IMG/VR virus record: IMGVR_UViG_3300042385_000192
Coordinates: 1 to 30,062 of that record
Length of the DNA: 30,062 nucleotides
Reading direction: 5' to 3' (one strand)
From: a virus
A program made the position numbers and the translations under genes. The notes beneath the pieces are model-generated. The model worked only from the letters and a program-made list of their open reading frames with translations. It did not search any database and was not told the origin of the DNA. Positions 14,359 through 21,282 of this stretch are shown piece after piece (position 1 is the first letter of the stretch; every line of letters begins with the position of its first letter).

Positions 14359-14729
14359 TTTAAGTACGCATCTATCACTTGAATGGCAGCATCAAAACCT
14401 TTGCATATGTGAGCAGAATAACCTCGTTCAATGAGCCGCTTATTCCATTCTTTCTGCTCAGGACTAGCAACACCTTTCAATGTCTTCAGTTCGATGGCTA
14501 GACCGTTGAAACCGTTACGCGACTCGTAGATGAATAGGTCGGGGAAGCCTTTGACATATCCAGTCTGCTTCATTTTAACCGCTTGTTTGTAGGAAGTCCG
14601 CACACCCCCTGCGGAAGCGCAGTAAAGTGTATTAGGATAAGCATACTTGAGATAGTTGATGACGGCTTTTTGCACCGAATCTTCATACTCAGTCGTTTTT
14701 TTTCCTATGGCTTTCTTATTTAGTATCAA
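14355..14729 (-). CDS. VRR-NUC family nuclease
   Basis: This is a 124-residue stand-alone VRR-NUC domain of the PD-(D/E)xK superfamily. The core motifs are GFPDLFI at 61-67 (Asp64), IELK at 79-82 (Glu80 and Lys82) and SPEQKEW at 89-95. Phages use such nucleases in recombination or resolution. The start is a TTG at 14729; there is an in-frame TAA 18 bases upstream and no ATG before residue 53, so TTG is the best choice. It is the first gene of the minus block, about 85 bases from the putative start of transcription. Confidence 0.8.
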   Translation of the reverse strand: MILNKKAIGKKTTEYEDSVQKAVINYLKYAYPNTLYCASAGGVRTSYKQAVKMKQTGYVKGFPDLFIYESRNGFNGLAIELKTLKGVASPEQKEWNKRLIERGYSAHICKGFDAAIQVIDAYLK

Positions 14730-14778
14730 GCAGTTATACAGATTTTAACTTTTTTTAACAATTCTTTATGCTCAAATA

Positions 14779-14809
14779 TTTGCGCAATCGGAAAGTTGTA
14801 GTACATTTG
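14779..14809 (+). promoter_or_regulatory. Main plus-strand promoter
   Basis: TTTG (14779-14782), 19 bases, then TACATTTG (14802-14809) is an exact match to the Bacteroidota vegetative pattern TTTG-N19-TAnnTTTG. It lies 41 bases upstream of the first plus-strand gene and should drive 14851-22284. Confidence 0.8.
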
Positions 14810-14819
14810 TCAAACAAAA

Positions 14820-14851
14820 CAAAGATACACAAATTAATAAACACACGACAA
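14820..14851 (-). promoter_or_regulatory. Opposing minus-strand promoter
   Basis: On the minus strand TTG (14851-14849), 21 bases, then TATCTTTG (14827-14820) fits TTG-N21-TAnnTTTG. It would drive the VRR-NUC operon with a leader of about 85 bases. Its elements lie downstream of the plus promoter, so the two face each other and share a start area near 14815. Confidence 0.6.
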
Positions 14852-15198
14852 TGAACACACCATTTCAACATTTCATCACACTTGCTCAGAGAGTATTTGA
14901 CAACGTAAGGGTTTATGAGCCAATGAGCAACCCAACTAAAACAATCAGTTGGATAAACACAAAGCAAACATCTAGCAGCCTATCATTTGGTAACTACCCA
15001 TACACCTGCACCATTCATTTAGTGCTATTGGATGGCGGAGACATTAACGCATCTTGCCAGTTCAGTTGTCCGCTTGACTCGGATGCCTCAGAGTTTGACA
15101 GACTATTTGAAGTTTGGGTAGCAGGTGTAGATCAATTTCTTGCATCTGATTCTCCACTATTAATCGATAACCAAATCAAAAAACACCTAAAAAAATGA
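14851..15198 (+). CDS. Hypothetical early protein
   Basis: This is the first gene of the plus block: a 115-residue soluble protein with a helical N-terminus (TPFQHFITLAQRVFDN), central beta strands (SLSFGNYPYTCTIHLVLL) and a helical C-terminus ending in KKHLKK. Its leader is A/C-rich (ACACGACAATG) without a Shine-Dalgarno sequence. As the promoter-proximal gene it may be an early host-takeover protein, but nothing in the sequence shows what it does. Confidence 0.65.
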   Translation: MNTPFQHFITLAQRVFDNVRVYEPMSNPTKTISWINTKQTSSSLSFGNYPYTCTIHLVLLDGGDINASCQFSCPLDSDASEFDRLFEVWVAGVDQFLASDSPLLIDNQIKKHLKK

Positions 15199-15350
15199 AA
15201 CAACGAAAATTTATCTGCGTTCAATCATCGCACACACCAGTTGACAGACTGAACTACAACGAGCAGTCGCAGTACATTGCGGAAGCTACCAAGTCAACAC
15301 GCTACGACAGACTAAAGAAATCAATAATTGAAACACTTAAAGAGATATGA
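15195..15350 (+). CDS. Small early protein
   Basis: This is a 51-residue gene whose ATG overlaps the stop of the previous gene (ATGA) and whose TGA overlaps the start of the next. The protein is hydrophilic and basic (KQRKFICVQSSHTPVDRL at the start, and YDRLKKSIIETLKEI at the end). The precise overlaps on both sides make it a likely real gene. No family is recognised. Confidence 0.6.
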   Translation: MKQRKFICVQSSHTPVDRLNYNEQSQYIAEATKSTRYDRLKKSIIETLKEI

Positions 15351-15589
15351 TAAACGACTTCACACCATACATAAACAAGGCAGAAATGCATGAAATTTCA
15401 AAACGCATCCGCGACATTTTCGCTGAAGCTTATGGAGACGATGTAACCTACTTAAAAGACCAACAGATAGATTACAACGGATGGGTAATTACATTCTCAG
15501 GAACAGTTGAAGACGGTGAAATAGATATCAGCGAACTAACCTTCTCACCTGCTTTCGCAGAACAAGCTAATCAAATTATTTACCTTTAA
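15347..15589 (+). CDS. Hypothetical early protein
   Basis: This is an 80-residue acidic protein. It has an N-terminal amphipathic helix (KAEMHEISKRIRDIFAEAYG) followed by two or three beta strands (GWVITFSGTVEDGEIDISEL). It overlaps the preceding gene by ATGA and is followed ten bases later by the next. No family is recognised. A small acidic early protein could be an inhibitor or DNA mimic, but that is only a thought from composition. Confidence 0.6.
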   Translation: MINDFTPYINKAEMHEISKRIRDIFAEAYGDDVTYLKDQQIDYNGWVITFSGTVEDGEIDISELTFSPAFAEQANQIIYL

Positions 15590-15599
15590 ACACAATACA

Positions 15600-15983
15600 A
15601 TGATAGACACACTATTCGACCTACAACAACAAGTGATAGACGGCAATGCCAACGCACTTGAAGCCTACATCAACCTTAAAAAACTAGAGAAGGCACTTGC
15701 ATCAATCATTACTAACGTGCAGCCCTACGCCTTAGATGAAGCATCCAGATACGGTGAGCGCACGTTTGATAAGTTTGGAGCAAAGGTTGAACTTAAAAAC
15801 GCTGCTTCGCGTTGGGATTATAGCGACTGCATCCAAGTCAATCACTTGTCAGCTAAACTCAAGACAATGCAGGAGTTAGCACAGTTAGCAGTCAACTCAA
15901 CGATGTACGACGAAGATGGTTTGCAGATTGAACCTGCAAAGAAATTAGAAGGAAAATCAACTATATCAGTAACAATTAAATAA
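15600..15983 (+). CDS. Hypothetical protein next to the ssDNA-binding candidate
   Basis: This is a 127-residue, largely helical protein starting DTLFDLQQQVIDGNANALEA. Such a protein is often found just upstream of the ssDNA-binding protein in phage recombination modules; here the probable SSB follows after ten bases. The middle has a GERTFDKFGAKVEL element suggesting beta structure. I do not recognise a family with certainty. Context suggests a role with replication or recombination proteins. Confidence 0.6.
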   Translation: MIDTLFDLQQQVIDGNANALEAYINLKKLEKALASIITNVQPYALDEASRYGERTFDKFGAKVELKNAASRWDYSDCIQVNHLSAKLKTMQELAQLAVNSTMYDEDGLQIEPAKKLEGKSTISVTIK

Positions 15984-15993
15984 ATAAATCAAA

Positions 15994-16653
15994 ATGGCAA
16001 TTTTAGCAGAAAACAATGGCGGTGGAAATTTCGAAAGAGAATTGATCCCTGCAGGACTTCAAGTGGCACGATGCTACTCAATGATTGAAATCGGTTCAGT
16101 CGCAGAAACGTGGGAAGGACAAAGTAAAGTGAGCAAGAAAGTTCGCTTGACCTTTGAACTACCAAACGAACTCAGAACTTTTAAGCCTGAGAACGGTGAG
16201 CAGCCTATGTCTATCAGTAAGACATTCACACTTTCAATGCACGAAAAGGCAGGACTTCGCAAGTTCTTGGAGAACTGGAGAGGAAAGACTTTCACAGAAG
16301 ATGAAGCGAAGCGGTTTGATGTGTCAAACCTTTTGGGTGCGGCAGGTATGATAACTGTCACTCATACCGAAAAGGAAGGCAAGACCTACTCAAACATTGC
16401 AGCGATTGCTCCCGTGATGAAAGGAATGACTTGTCCCGATCAATTCAACGCGAGTAAGATATTGTCTTACGATGACTTCAACTTTGAATTGTTTAATGAA
16501 CTACCAAAGTTCTTACAAGACCAAATGGCTGCTACTCCAGAGTATGGTAAGATTCAGGCAGAACTTGCTGCTAAGTCAAGAACAGTTCAACCTATTCAAC
16601 CTCCAGAATTAAGACCTAATGACGTTGAGGATTTTGAAAACTTACCGTTTTAA
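15994..16653 (+). CDS. Probable ssDNA-binding / OB-fold recombination protein
   Basis: This is a 219-residue protein. The region AGLQVARCYSMIEIGS, KKVRLTFELPNE, and then LRKFLENWRGKTFTEDEA and LLGAAGMITVTHTEKEGK matches a widespread phage family thought to have an OB fold and found beside recombinases and helicases. The C-terminal tail is acidic and ends EDFENLPF, the acidic plus aromatic tip that SSB-like proteins use to recruit partners. No recombinase is adjacent; the next gene is an HNH endonuclease that may have inserted here. Its final four codons (LPF stop) are duplicated just downstream. Function is by family resemblance. Confidence 0.62.
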   Translation: MAILAENNGGGNFERELIPAGLQVARCYSMIEIGSVAETWEGQSKVSKKVRLTFELPNELRTFKPENGEQPMSISKTFTLSMHEKAGLRKFLENWRGKTFTEDEAKRFDVSNLLGAAGMITVTHTEKEGKTYSNIAAIAPVMKGMTCPDQFNASKILSYDDFNFELFNELPKFLQDQMAATPEYGKIQAELAAKSRTVQPIQPPELRPNDVEDFENLPF

Positions 16654-16665
16654 CTTCCGTTTTAA
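16645..16665 (+). repeat. Duplicated end of the SSB-like gene (CCGTTTTAA x2)
   Basis: CCGTTTTAA occurs at 16645-16653 and 16657-16665, a 12-base period. The first copy encodes the gene's final PF-stop; the second, with CTT before it, would encode the same LPF-stop again. It may be a scar of insertion of the HNH gene, or an operator over its promoter. Confidence 0.6.
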
Positions 16666-16669
16666 TTCA

Positions 16670-16677
16670 TATCTTTG
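16670..16677 (+). promoter_or_regulatory. -7 box of the HNH endonuclease promoter (TATCTTTG)
   Basis: TATCTTTG is an exact TAnnTTTG match, 21 bases before the HNH start. The -33 element is weak (T-rich, no TTTG at 19 bases). The HNH gene appears to carry its own promoter within the early operon, as is common for homing genes. Confidence 0.55.
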
Positions 16678-16698
16678 TAGGATAAATACTTACCATAT

Positions 16699-17220
16699 AT
16701 GAAAAACTGTTTTAAGTGTAAAGAAGAAAAACCTTTAGATAAGTTCTACAAGCATCCTAATATGGGTGACGGCAGACTAAACAAGTGCATTGATTGTTGC
16801 GTCAAAGAATCAATAGAAAGAACAAATAAATTAAGACTTGACCCAGAATGGTTGGAAAAAGAAAGACAACGTGGAAGGGAAAAGTATTATCGTTTAAATT
16901 ATCGAAATAATAAAGTTGATTCGTTAAGTAAAAAAGCAGCTATGAAAAAGTACAATGAAAAGTTCCCTGAAAAGGAAGCGTGTAGAAAGTTATCATCTAA
17001 TCTTAAAGCGCCTAAAGGAATGCATAAACATCATTGGTCATACAACATTGAACACGCAAAAGATGTTGTTTTATTAGCACCTGCTGACCACGCAAAAGCA
17101 CATCGTTTTATTGTTTACGACCAAGAACAAATGATGTATCGCAGGATAGATAATATGGAACTTCTTTATTCTAAAGACGCTCACGTAAATTACATAAATG
17201 AAATAATAAACAAGTGCTAA
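16699..17220 (+). CDS. HNH homing-type endonuclease
   Basis: This is a 173-residue protein. The N-terminus has a zinc-finger-like group CFKCKEEKPLDKFY with Cys4, Cys7, Cys30 and Cys33. A charged helical linker follows, and then the HNH core: HKHHWSYN at 109-116 and LLAPADHAKAH at 125-135, with His111/His112, His131 and His135 as likely catalytic or metal ligands. It interrupts the early block between the SSB-like gene and the HTH gene. Its own -7 promoter box and a duplicated flanking sequence support a selfish insertion. Codon use looks more AT-rich than its neighbours by eye. Confidence 0.8.
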   Translation: MKNCFKCKEEKPLDKFYKHPNMGDGRLNKCIDCCVKESIERTNKLRLDPEWLEKERQRGREKYYRLNYRNNKVDSLSKKAAMKKYNEKFPEKEACRKLSSNLKAPKGMHKHHWSYNIEHAKDVVLLAPADHAKAHRFIVYDQEQMMYRRIDNMELLYSKDAHVNYINEIINKC

Positions 17221-17471
17221 AAACCCAACACCATTCTAAGTTTAGGGTGTTTGTGAAGCAAAACTTTAAGAGCGTGTCGAACTTCGGCACGTTTCTTAAA
17301 GTTTGCCGAAACACCGCCACGCACTACGCGAACCAACCCCAACAGATGTCAGCACTTCAGATAATGAAAGTCGCTGCTCACACTGGCACTAACATTAACG
17401 AACTAATACAATTAATTGAAAATGAGTATAGACATAAACACACTCCTTCCAATGGTGAAGGATGCGAATAA
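17214..17471 (+). CDS. Small helix-turn-helix protein
   Basis: This is an 85-residue protein with a Cro/XRE-like HTH across about residues 24-66 (SNFGTFLKVCRNTATHYAN, then MSALQIMKVAAHTGTNINEL). The start is GTG at 17214, overlapping the HNH stop by seven bases; a later GTG at 17247 is also possible. It is the only repressor-like HTH in the plus block and could regulate early transcription, for instance at the opposed promoters 2.4 kb upstream. It overlaps the next gene by 50 bases. No lysogeny genes accompany it. Confidence 0.6.
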   Translation: MLKTQHHSKFRVFVKQNFKSVSNFGTFLKVCRNTATHYANQPQQMSALQIMKVAAHTGTNINELIQLIENEYRHKHTPSNGEGCE

Positions 17472-17901
17472 GCAGGAGTTCATCGAGTTGATTATTGCTC
17501 AGAACAAGTCGCGCGACCATTCTACCGTAGACGATATCGAACTATCCAAGTTCATCTCCGCGATCTGTGAATGGTCACAATGCTACCACTCGATTGGAAT
17601 GAAAGAGATACAAAGTAAGAGTCGATTGCAGGACATCGTGTACATCCGTCACATTGCCCTCTATTGCATTCAAATGGAATTCAGTCAGCGAATGACCTTA
17701 ACAAGATTAGCTGCGATATTTAACCGCCACCACGCATCCGTAATCCACGCGAATAAGCGATGCGCCAACACTTTAGGCTATGACAAAAAGTTAAACCAAA
17801 TGTTAATTAGTCTAAATGAGTATCTCCAGTTGAGAGGTTTCAATACCTTAGCAAACGTTACCACAAAAATAAAAACACTTGATGCGATGAAGCATCACTA
17901 A
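17422..17901 (+). CDS. Stand-alone DnaA domain IV-like DNA-binding protein
   Basis: This is a 159-residue protein starting at ATG 17422 (TTG 17416 is less likely). Residues 65-135 match the C-terminal DNA-binding domain of DnaA. VYIRHIALYCIQMEF is followed by MTLTRLAAIFNRHHASVIHA, in which RHHASVIHA (102-110) mirrors the RDHTTVLHA box-recognition signature. There is no AAA+ ATPase domain. It probably binds DnaA boxes in the phage origin or competes with host DnaA. It sits among replication genes, just before a replisome-organiser-like gene. No cluster of good DnaA boxes was found by eye. Confidence 0.8.
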   Translation: MSIDINTLLPMVKDANKQEFIELIIAQNKSRDHSTVDDIELSKFISAICEWSQCYHSIGMKEIQSKSRLQDIVYIRHIALYCIQMEFSQRMTLTRLAAIFNRHHASVIHANKRCANTLGYDKKLNQMLISLNEYLQLRGFNTLANVTTKIKTLDAMKHH

Positions 17902-17902
17902 T

Positions 17903-18067
17903 ATGAAACAACACACACTGGCAGTACAATGCTGCATCAAAGAGATTCTTGACCGAAAGGAAATCGGAAAGCTTCACCCGTCTGCTGAACTCATTACAGA
18001 GGTCTGCGAAAAATATGGACTAAGTGAAGACTACATTATAAAGATTGGCGAATTTCCAAAACGATGA
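17903..18067 (+). CDS. Small hypothetical protein
   Basis: This is a 54-residue gene starting one base after the DnaA-like stop. It has a helical N-terminal half with a Cys-Cys pair (AVQCCIKEILDRKEIG) and a second helix-turn-helix-like half (SAELITEVCEKYGLSEDYII). The composition and tight spacing make it a credible gene. It may be a small DNA-binding or partner protein for its replication neighbours, though no family is recognised. Confidence 0.55.
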   Translation: MKQHTLAVQCCIKEILDRKEIGKLHPSAELITEVCEKYGLSEDYIIKIGEFPKR

Positions 18068-18104
18068 AGGAATAAAACATCAACAACAATAAAAACACAA
18101 CACA

Positions 18105-18494
18105 ATGACGGCAAAAGACTTCTTTTATAAAAACGCGAAAGCGACTTATCAGGACTGCATCTCACCTGATGAATGCATCAAACTAATGACTGAGTATCAC
18201 AAGCACATAGTTGGTGAGTTCGTTGCCCCATCTATGGAAGATGTGGTTTCATTCTTTCAGTCAAAGACGGGCGGCAGTCAATCGGATGGCATTACATTCG
18301 CATCCAAGTTCATCGCTCACTACGAGTTGAAAGATTGGAAGTACGGCAATAAGAAATTGAAAGACTGGAGACGAGCAGCCGTAGCAGCTTGGGATATGAG
18401 TAAATTTGTAACCACTAAAACAATTAACAATGGATCATTTGGAAAAGGTACAAGTAGCGAGGGGCTTCAATCACTCCTTGACCAATTTAAGTAA
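18105..18494 (+). CDS. Replisome-organiser-like C-terminal domain protein
   Basis: This is a 129-residue protein. Its central part, ASKFIAHYELKDWKYGNKKL followed by KDWRRAAVAAW, resembles the C-terminal motif of phage replication initiators, where conserved Trp residues help load the helicase or bind ssDNA. The usual N-terminal winged helix is missing, perhaps supplied by the DnaA-like protein encoded just before. The leader is AACACAACACAATG. It overlaps the next gene by 65 bases. Confidence 0.55.
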   Translation: MTAKDFFYKNAKATYQDCISPDECIKLMTEYHKHIVGEFVAPSMEDVVSFFQSKTGGSQSDGITFASKFIAHYELKDWKYGNKKLKDWRRAAVAAWDMSKFVTTKTINNGSFGKGTSSEGLQSLLDQFK

Positions 18495-19212
18495 GGTAGC
18501 AAACGTTGACTTCAGAAAGATAATTGCTGCCAAAGAAGCACCACTAATTGCATTGATTAGTGGTAAGGACTTCGCAGTTGAATACTACGCTCAGCTTGTC
18601 TTTCACGGCATACCGCAGCCTGATAGAATTGAACCTATCCAACAGTTGCACTCTTTTGTTTCTGATAACTTTTCTTGGTGTACAACGGTAGATTTCAAGT
18701 TAGCATTTGAGTTCAACGCAGCGAGTAAGTTGGCGAACAAGTTGACATCATTCAAATCATTTGATGCTACCTATGTCGGTAGTGTCTTGAGTGAATACTA
18801 CCAGCTTCGAATGGACGCTATGAAAAAATGGAATGAGGTAAACGTGAACTATATCGAACCTGCACGACAACTAGAATCAGCTAACGAGTCGCTTAATTGG
18901 TTTAATGATTCGTTAAAAAAGGACATTGAGAACGCGAGGAACGGTAACTTTATGGCAGCTGAATTGATGGGCTTTGTGATGTTGGAGAACTTGTACAAAA
19001 GTGGTCTAGTGACCGACGACTATTGGACGGATGACGAGTGGTTGAGTTTTAAGCAGAGAGCGAAAAGACTTGTTCACGATCAGCAGGAAATCGGCAAGAC
19101 AAAGCTTCAAAGAATATTAGCCAACCCAAGATTAAAAGAGCAGTACACGAATAGTATTGCGCGAGAGATGAAGGTTATGATGTACCTGAATTATTTAACA
19201 AAAAACAAATAG
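18430..19212 (+). CDS. Conserved-looking phage protein of unknown function
   Basis: This is a 260-residue helical protein. ATG 18430 lies 65 bases inside the upstream gene; TTG 18477 would nearly remove the overlap, so the start is uncertain. Segments such as APLIALISGKDFAVEYYAQL and VGSVLSEYYQLRMDAMKKW suggest a helical bundle, with a basic C-terminal end. No nucleotide-binding motif is present. Its place between replication genes and terminase suggests a replication or helicase-loading accessory, but that is contextual only. Confidence 0.6.
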   Translation: MDHLEKVQVARGFNHSLTNLSKVANVDFRKIIAAKEAPLIALISGKDFAVEYYAQLVFHGIPQPDRIEPIQQLHSFVSDNFSWCTTVDFKLAFEFNAASKLANKLTSFKSFDATYVGSVLSEYYQLRMDAMKKWNEVNVNYIEPARQLESANESLNWFNDSLKKDIENARNGNFMAAELMGFVMLENLYKSGLVTDDYWTDDEWLSFKQRAKRLVHDQQEIGKTKLQRILANPRLKEQYTNSIAREMKVMMYLNYLTKNK

Positions 19213-19216
19213 CAAA

Positions 19217-19924
19217 ATGAAAGCAACAGTAATCACCGTCTATGACAATGACGGAAACGAAATCAAGAACGTGTCAACTGAGATAGTTCTCAATGGCGAG
19301 ACTTATGTGAAAAAAGAAAGTCAAGTATCAACTACTAAACGGCATAACCCCGAATCACACTTAATTGGTATGTGGTATAAGTGTTATAGAGGCGATGAAG
19401 ATTTTGGTTTTGTAGAAGGTCTGTGGTACTATTTTTACGAACCCTCTGACAATGACGGTGTTAGTGTGTTGACTGAAAAACACAAGTTAACAACTGGATT
19501 CAAAGACCCGCAAAGATGGTTTGACCTGAGCAACCCTGCTCTAGACACCCAAACCAAACCAATTTGGGAAACGTGCCGTGAGACGATGTGGGGTTATGAT
19601 TCAGATACAAGCATAGTAACTAATTATAGCACTAGCACTAGCACTATGAATCAAGATGTTTCTTTGTACAGATTAAACAAACACCTCAACGCCCTAGCCT
19701 ACCTTAGTGAAGTTGCGCGACGATGCAACGGGGATAGGGTTGTGGATTGGCTAAATGGTGCGCAAGACAAGTTTATTATTGAACGCTATCGAAATAAATT
19801 ACAAACGGCTGAACGCTCTGTCACTTTCGAACAAACAACCTTCATTGACAAAGCAGCCCGTGACCATTCATTCGAAGTGGACAAGCACATTTGGAATGAC
19901 TACTACAACTTGCCAAATGAATAA
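19217..19924 (+). CDS. Hypothetical protein upstream of the large terminase
   Basis: This is a 235-residue protein. The N-terminal ~50 residues form beta strands (ATVITVYDNDGNEIKNVSTE). The middle is rich in Trp and Tyr (GMWYKCYRGDEDFGF, then LWYYFYEP), and the C-terminal half is helical. Residues near 136-142 form an STSTST run encoded by three AGCACT hexamers (19628-19645), a possible length-variable repeat. Small terminases usually precede TerL, but this protein lacks a recognisable HTH and does not resemble that family. Function unknown. Confidence 0.55.
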   Translation: MKATVITVYDNDGNEIKNVSTEIVLNGETYVKKESQVSTTKRHNPESHLIGMWYKCYRGDEDFGFVEGLWYYFYEPSDNDGVSVLTEKHKLTTGFKDPQRWFDLSNPALDTQTKPIWETCRETMWGYDSDTSIVTNYSTSTSTMNQDVSLYRLNKHLNALAYLSEVARRCNGDRVVDWLNGAQDKFIIERYRNKLQTAERSVTFEQTTFIDKAARDHSFEVDKHIWNDYYNLPNE

Positions 19925-19955
19925 CCAGTATAAAATTAATCACTAATTTTACCAA

Positions 19956-21257
19956 ATGTACACACCGTCCTACACTACTCGCCAAGATGAAGCATTGACT
20001 TTGTTATCTCCAAAAGATTTGACAACAGAAACGGTGTTATATGGCGGTAGTGCTGGTGGTGGTAAAACATTTCTTGGGTGTAGTTGGCAGATCAATAGAC
20101 GATTAAAATATGCAAACACCAGAGGATTAATCGGTCGTGCAGAATTAAAGCGACTTAGGCAGTCAACGATGGCTACATTTTGGAATATTGCAAATCAGAT
20201 GGGACTTCGCCCCGGTACGCACTACACCTACAACGGTCAAGACCACGTTATAAAATTCTACAACGGTTCGCAGATAGTCTTGATGGACTTAGGCTTTATG
20301 CCTAGTGACCCTGAATTTAGTAGACTTGGCTCGATTGAAATTACAGATTATTTTGTGGACGAGGTAGCAGAAGTTTCTCAACGAGCAATCGACATTCTAG
20401 ATTCTCGTGTGCGTTACAATCTCATCAACGGTGTTCCGAAAGGATTACTTTCCTGCAACCCAACGAAAGGATGGTTATACGCTGACTACTTCGATGCTGC
20501 ACGTAATGGCACACTGCGAGAAGACAGAGCATTCATCAAGGCACTACCGACAGACAATCCAAATCTCGAACCTGCCTACCTTGAAAAGCTTTCACGCCTT
20601 CCAGAGATAGACCGTAAACGCCTTTTAGATGGCGATTGGGACTACGACGAAAGCAATGACCGTCTATATTATTATGATGACTTACTACGTTGTTTTAGGA
20701 ATGAATTGATAGGCACTACCGCTTACATTACTGCCGACATCGCAGCACTTGGAAACGATAAAACAATCATTGGTCTGTGGAGTGGTATGTCATTGGTCGA
20801 TGTGTTTATGATGGAGCATAAGTATCCAAACGAGGTCGCAGAATTTATCCGTAATTTAGCCAAAGAAAGAAACGTGAAGTTGTCGAATATTGTGGTTGAT
20901 GCTGACGGATTGGGAATTGGTGTAGTTGGGATATTAAAGTGCCAATCATTCAACAATGGTGGTCGTGCGATAGATAGCGAGACCTATATGAACTTGAAGG
21001 CTGAGTGCTACTTTAAAATGGGCGAGTACATCAACGCAAACAAGTTGACTATTGCCGCTGATAAATACAAGACTGAGATTATAAAGCATTTGGAAGTTGT
21101 GAGAATTGCACATATTGATCGTGAGAGAAAGAAACAAGTGACCAGTAAGGAAGAAATCAAAAAAAAACACGGCTTCTCTCCCGACTTCGCAGATATGATG
21201 ATGATGCGTATGTATTTTGAACTGTATCCGAACTATGGCAGGTACGCTATAAGATAG
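19956..21257 (+). CDS. terL: Terminase large subunit (PBSX type)
   Basis: This 433-residue protein is the DNA-packaging motor. Walker A is GGSAGGGKT at 30-38, Walker B is YFVDEVAEV with Asp135-Glu136, and the coupling motif is SCNPT at 166-170. The RNase H-fold nuclease has Asp261 in ITADIAALG, Asp315 in VVDADG, and Asp410/Asp413 in FSPDFADMMM. All key residues are present and the length is normal. It is on the plus strand at the end of the replication block, opposite every structural gene, so it may be made early, or the block may be transcribed throughout infection. The mode of packaging cannot be read directly. Confidence 0.95.
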   Translation: MYTPSYTTRQDEALTLLSPKDLTTETVLYGGSAGGGKTFLGCSWQINRRLKYANTRGLIGRAELKRLRQSTMATFWNIANQMGLRPGTHYTYNGQDHVIKFYNGSQIVLMDLGFMPSDPEFSRLGSIEITDYFVDEVAEVSQRAIDILDSRVRYNLINGVPKGLLSCNPTKGWLYADYFDAARNGTLREDRAFIKALPTDNPNLEPAYLEKLSRLPEIDRKRLLDGDWDYDESNDRLYYYDDLLRCFRNELIGTTAYITADIAALGNDKTIIGLWSGMSLVDVFMMEHKYPNEVAEFIRNLAKERNVKLSNIVVDADGLGIGVVGILKCQSFNNGGRAIDSETYMNLKAECYFKMGEYINANKLTIAADKYKTEIIKHLEVVRIAHIDRERKKQVTSKEEIKKKHGFSPDFADMMMMRMYFELYPNYGRYAIR

Positions 21258-21282
21258 TAATTAATTAAACAAAAAAAACAAA

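Noticed and set aside
14755-14967. Minus-strand frame across the promoter region
   Set aside because: It overlaps the promoter region and the first plus gene antisense, and its composition is not protein-like.
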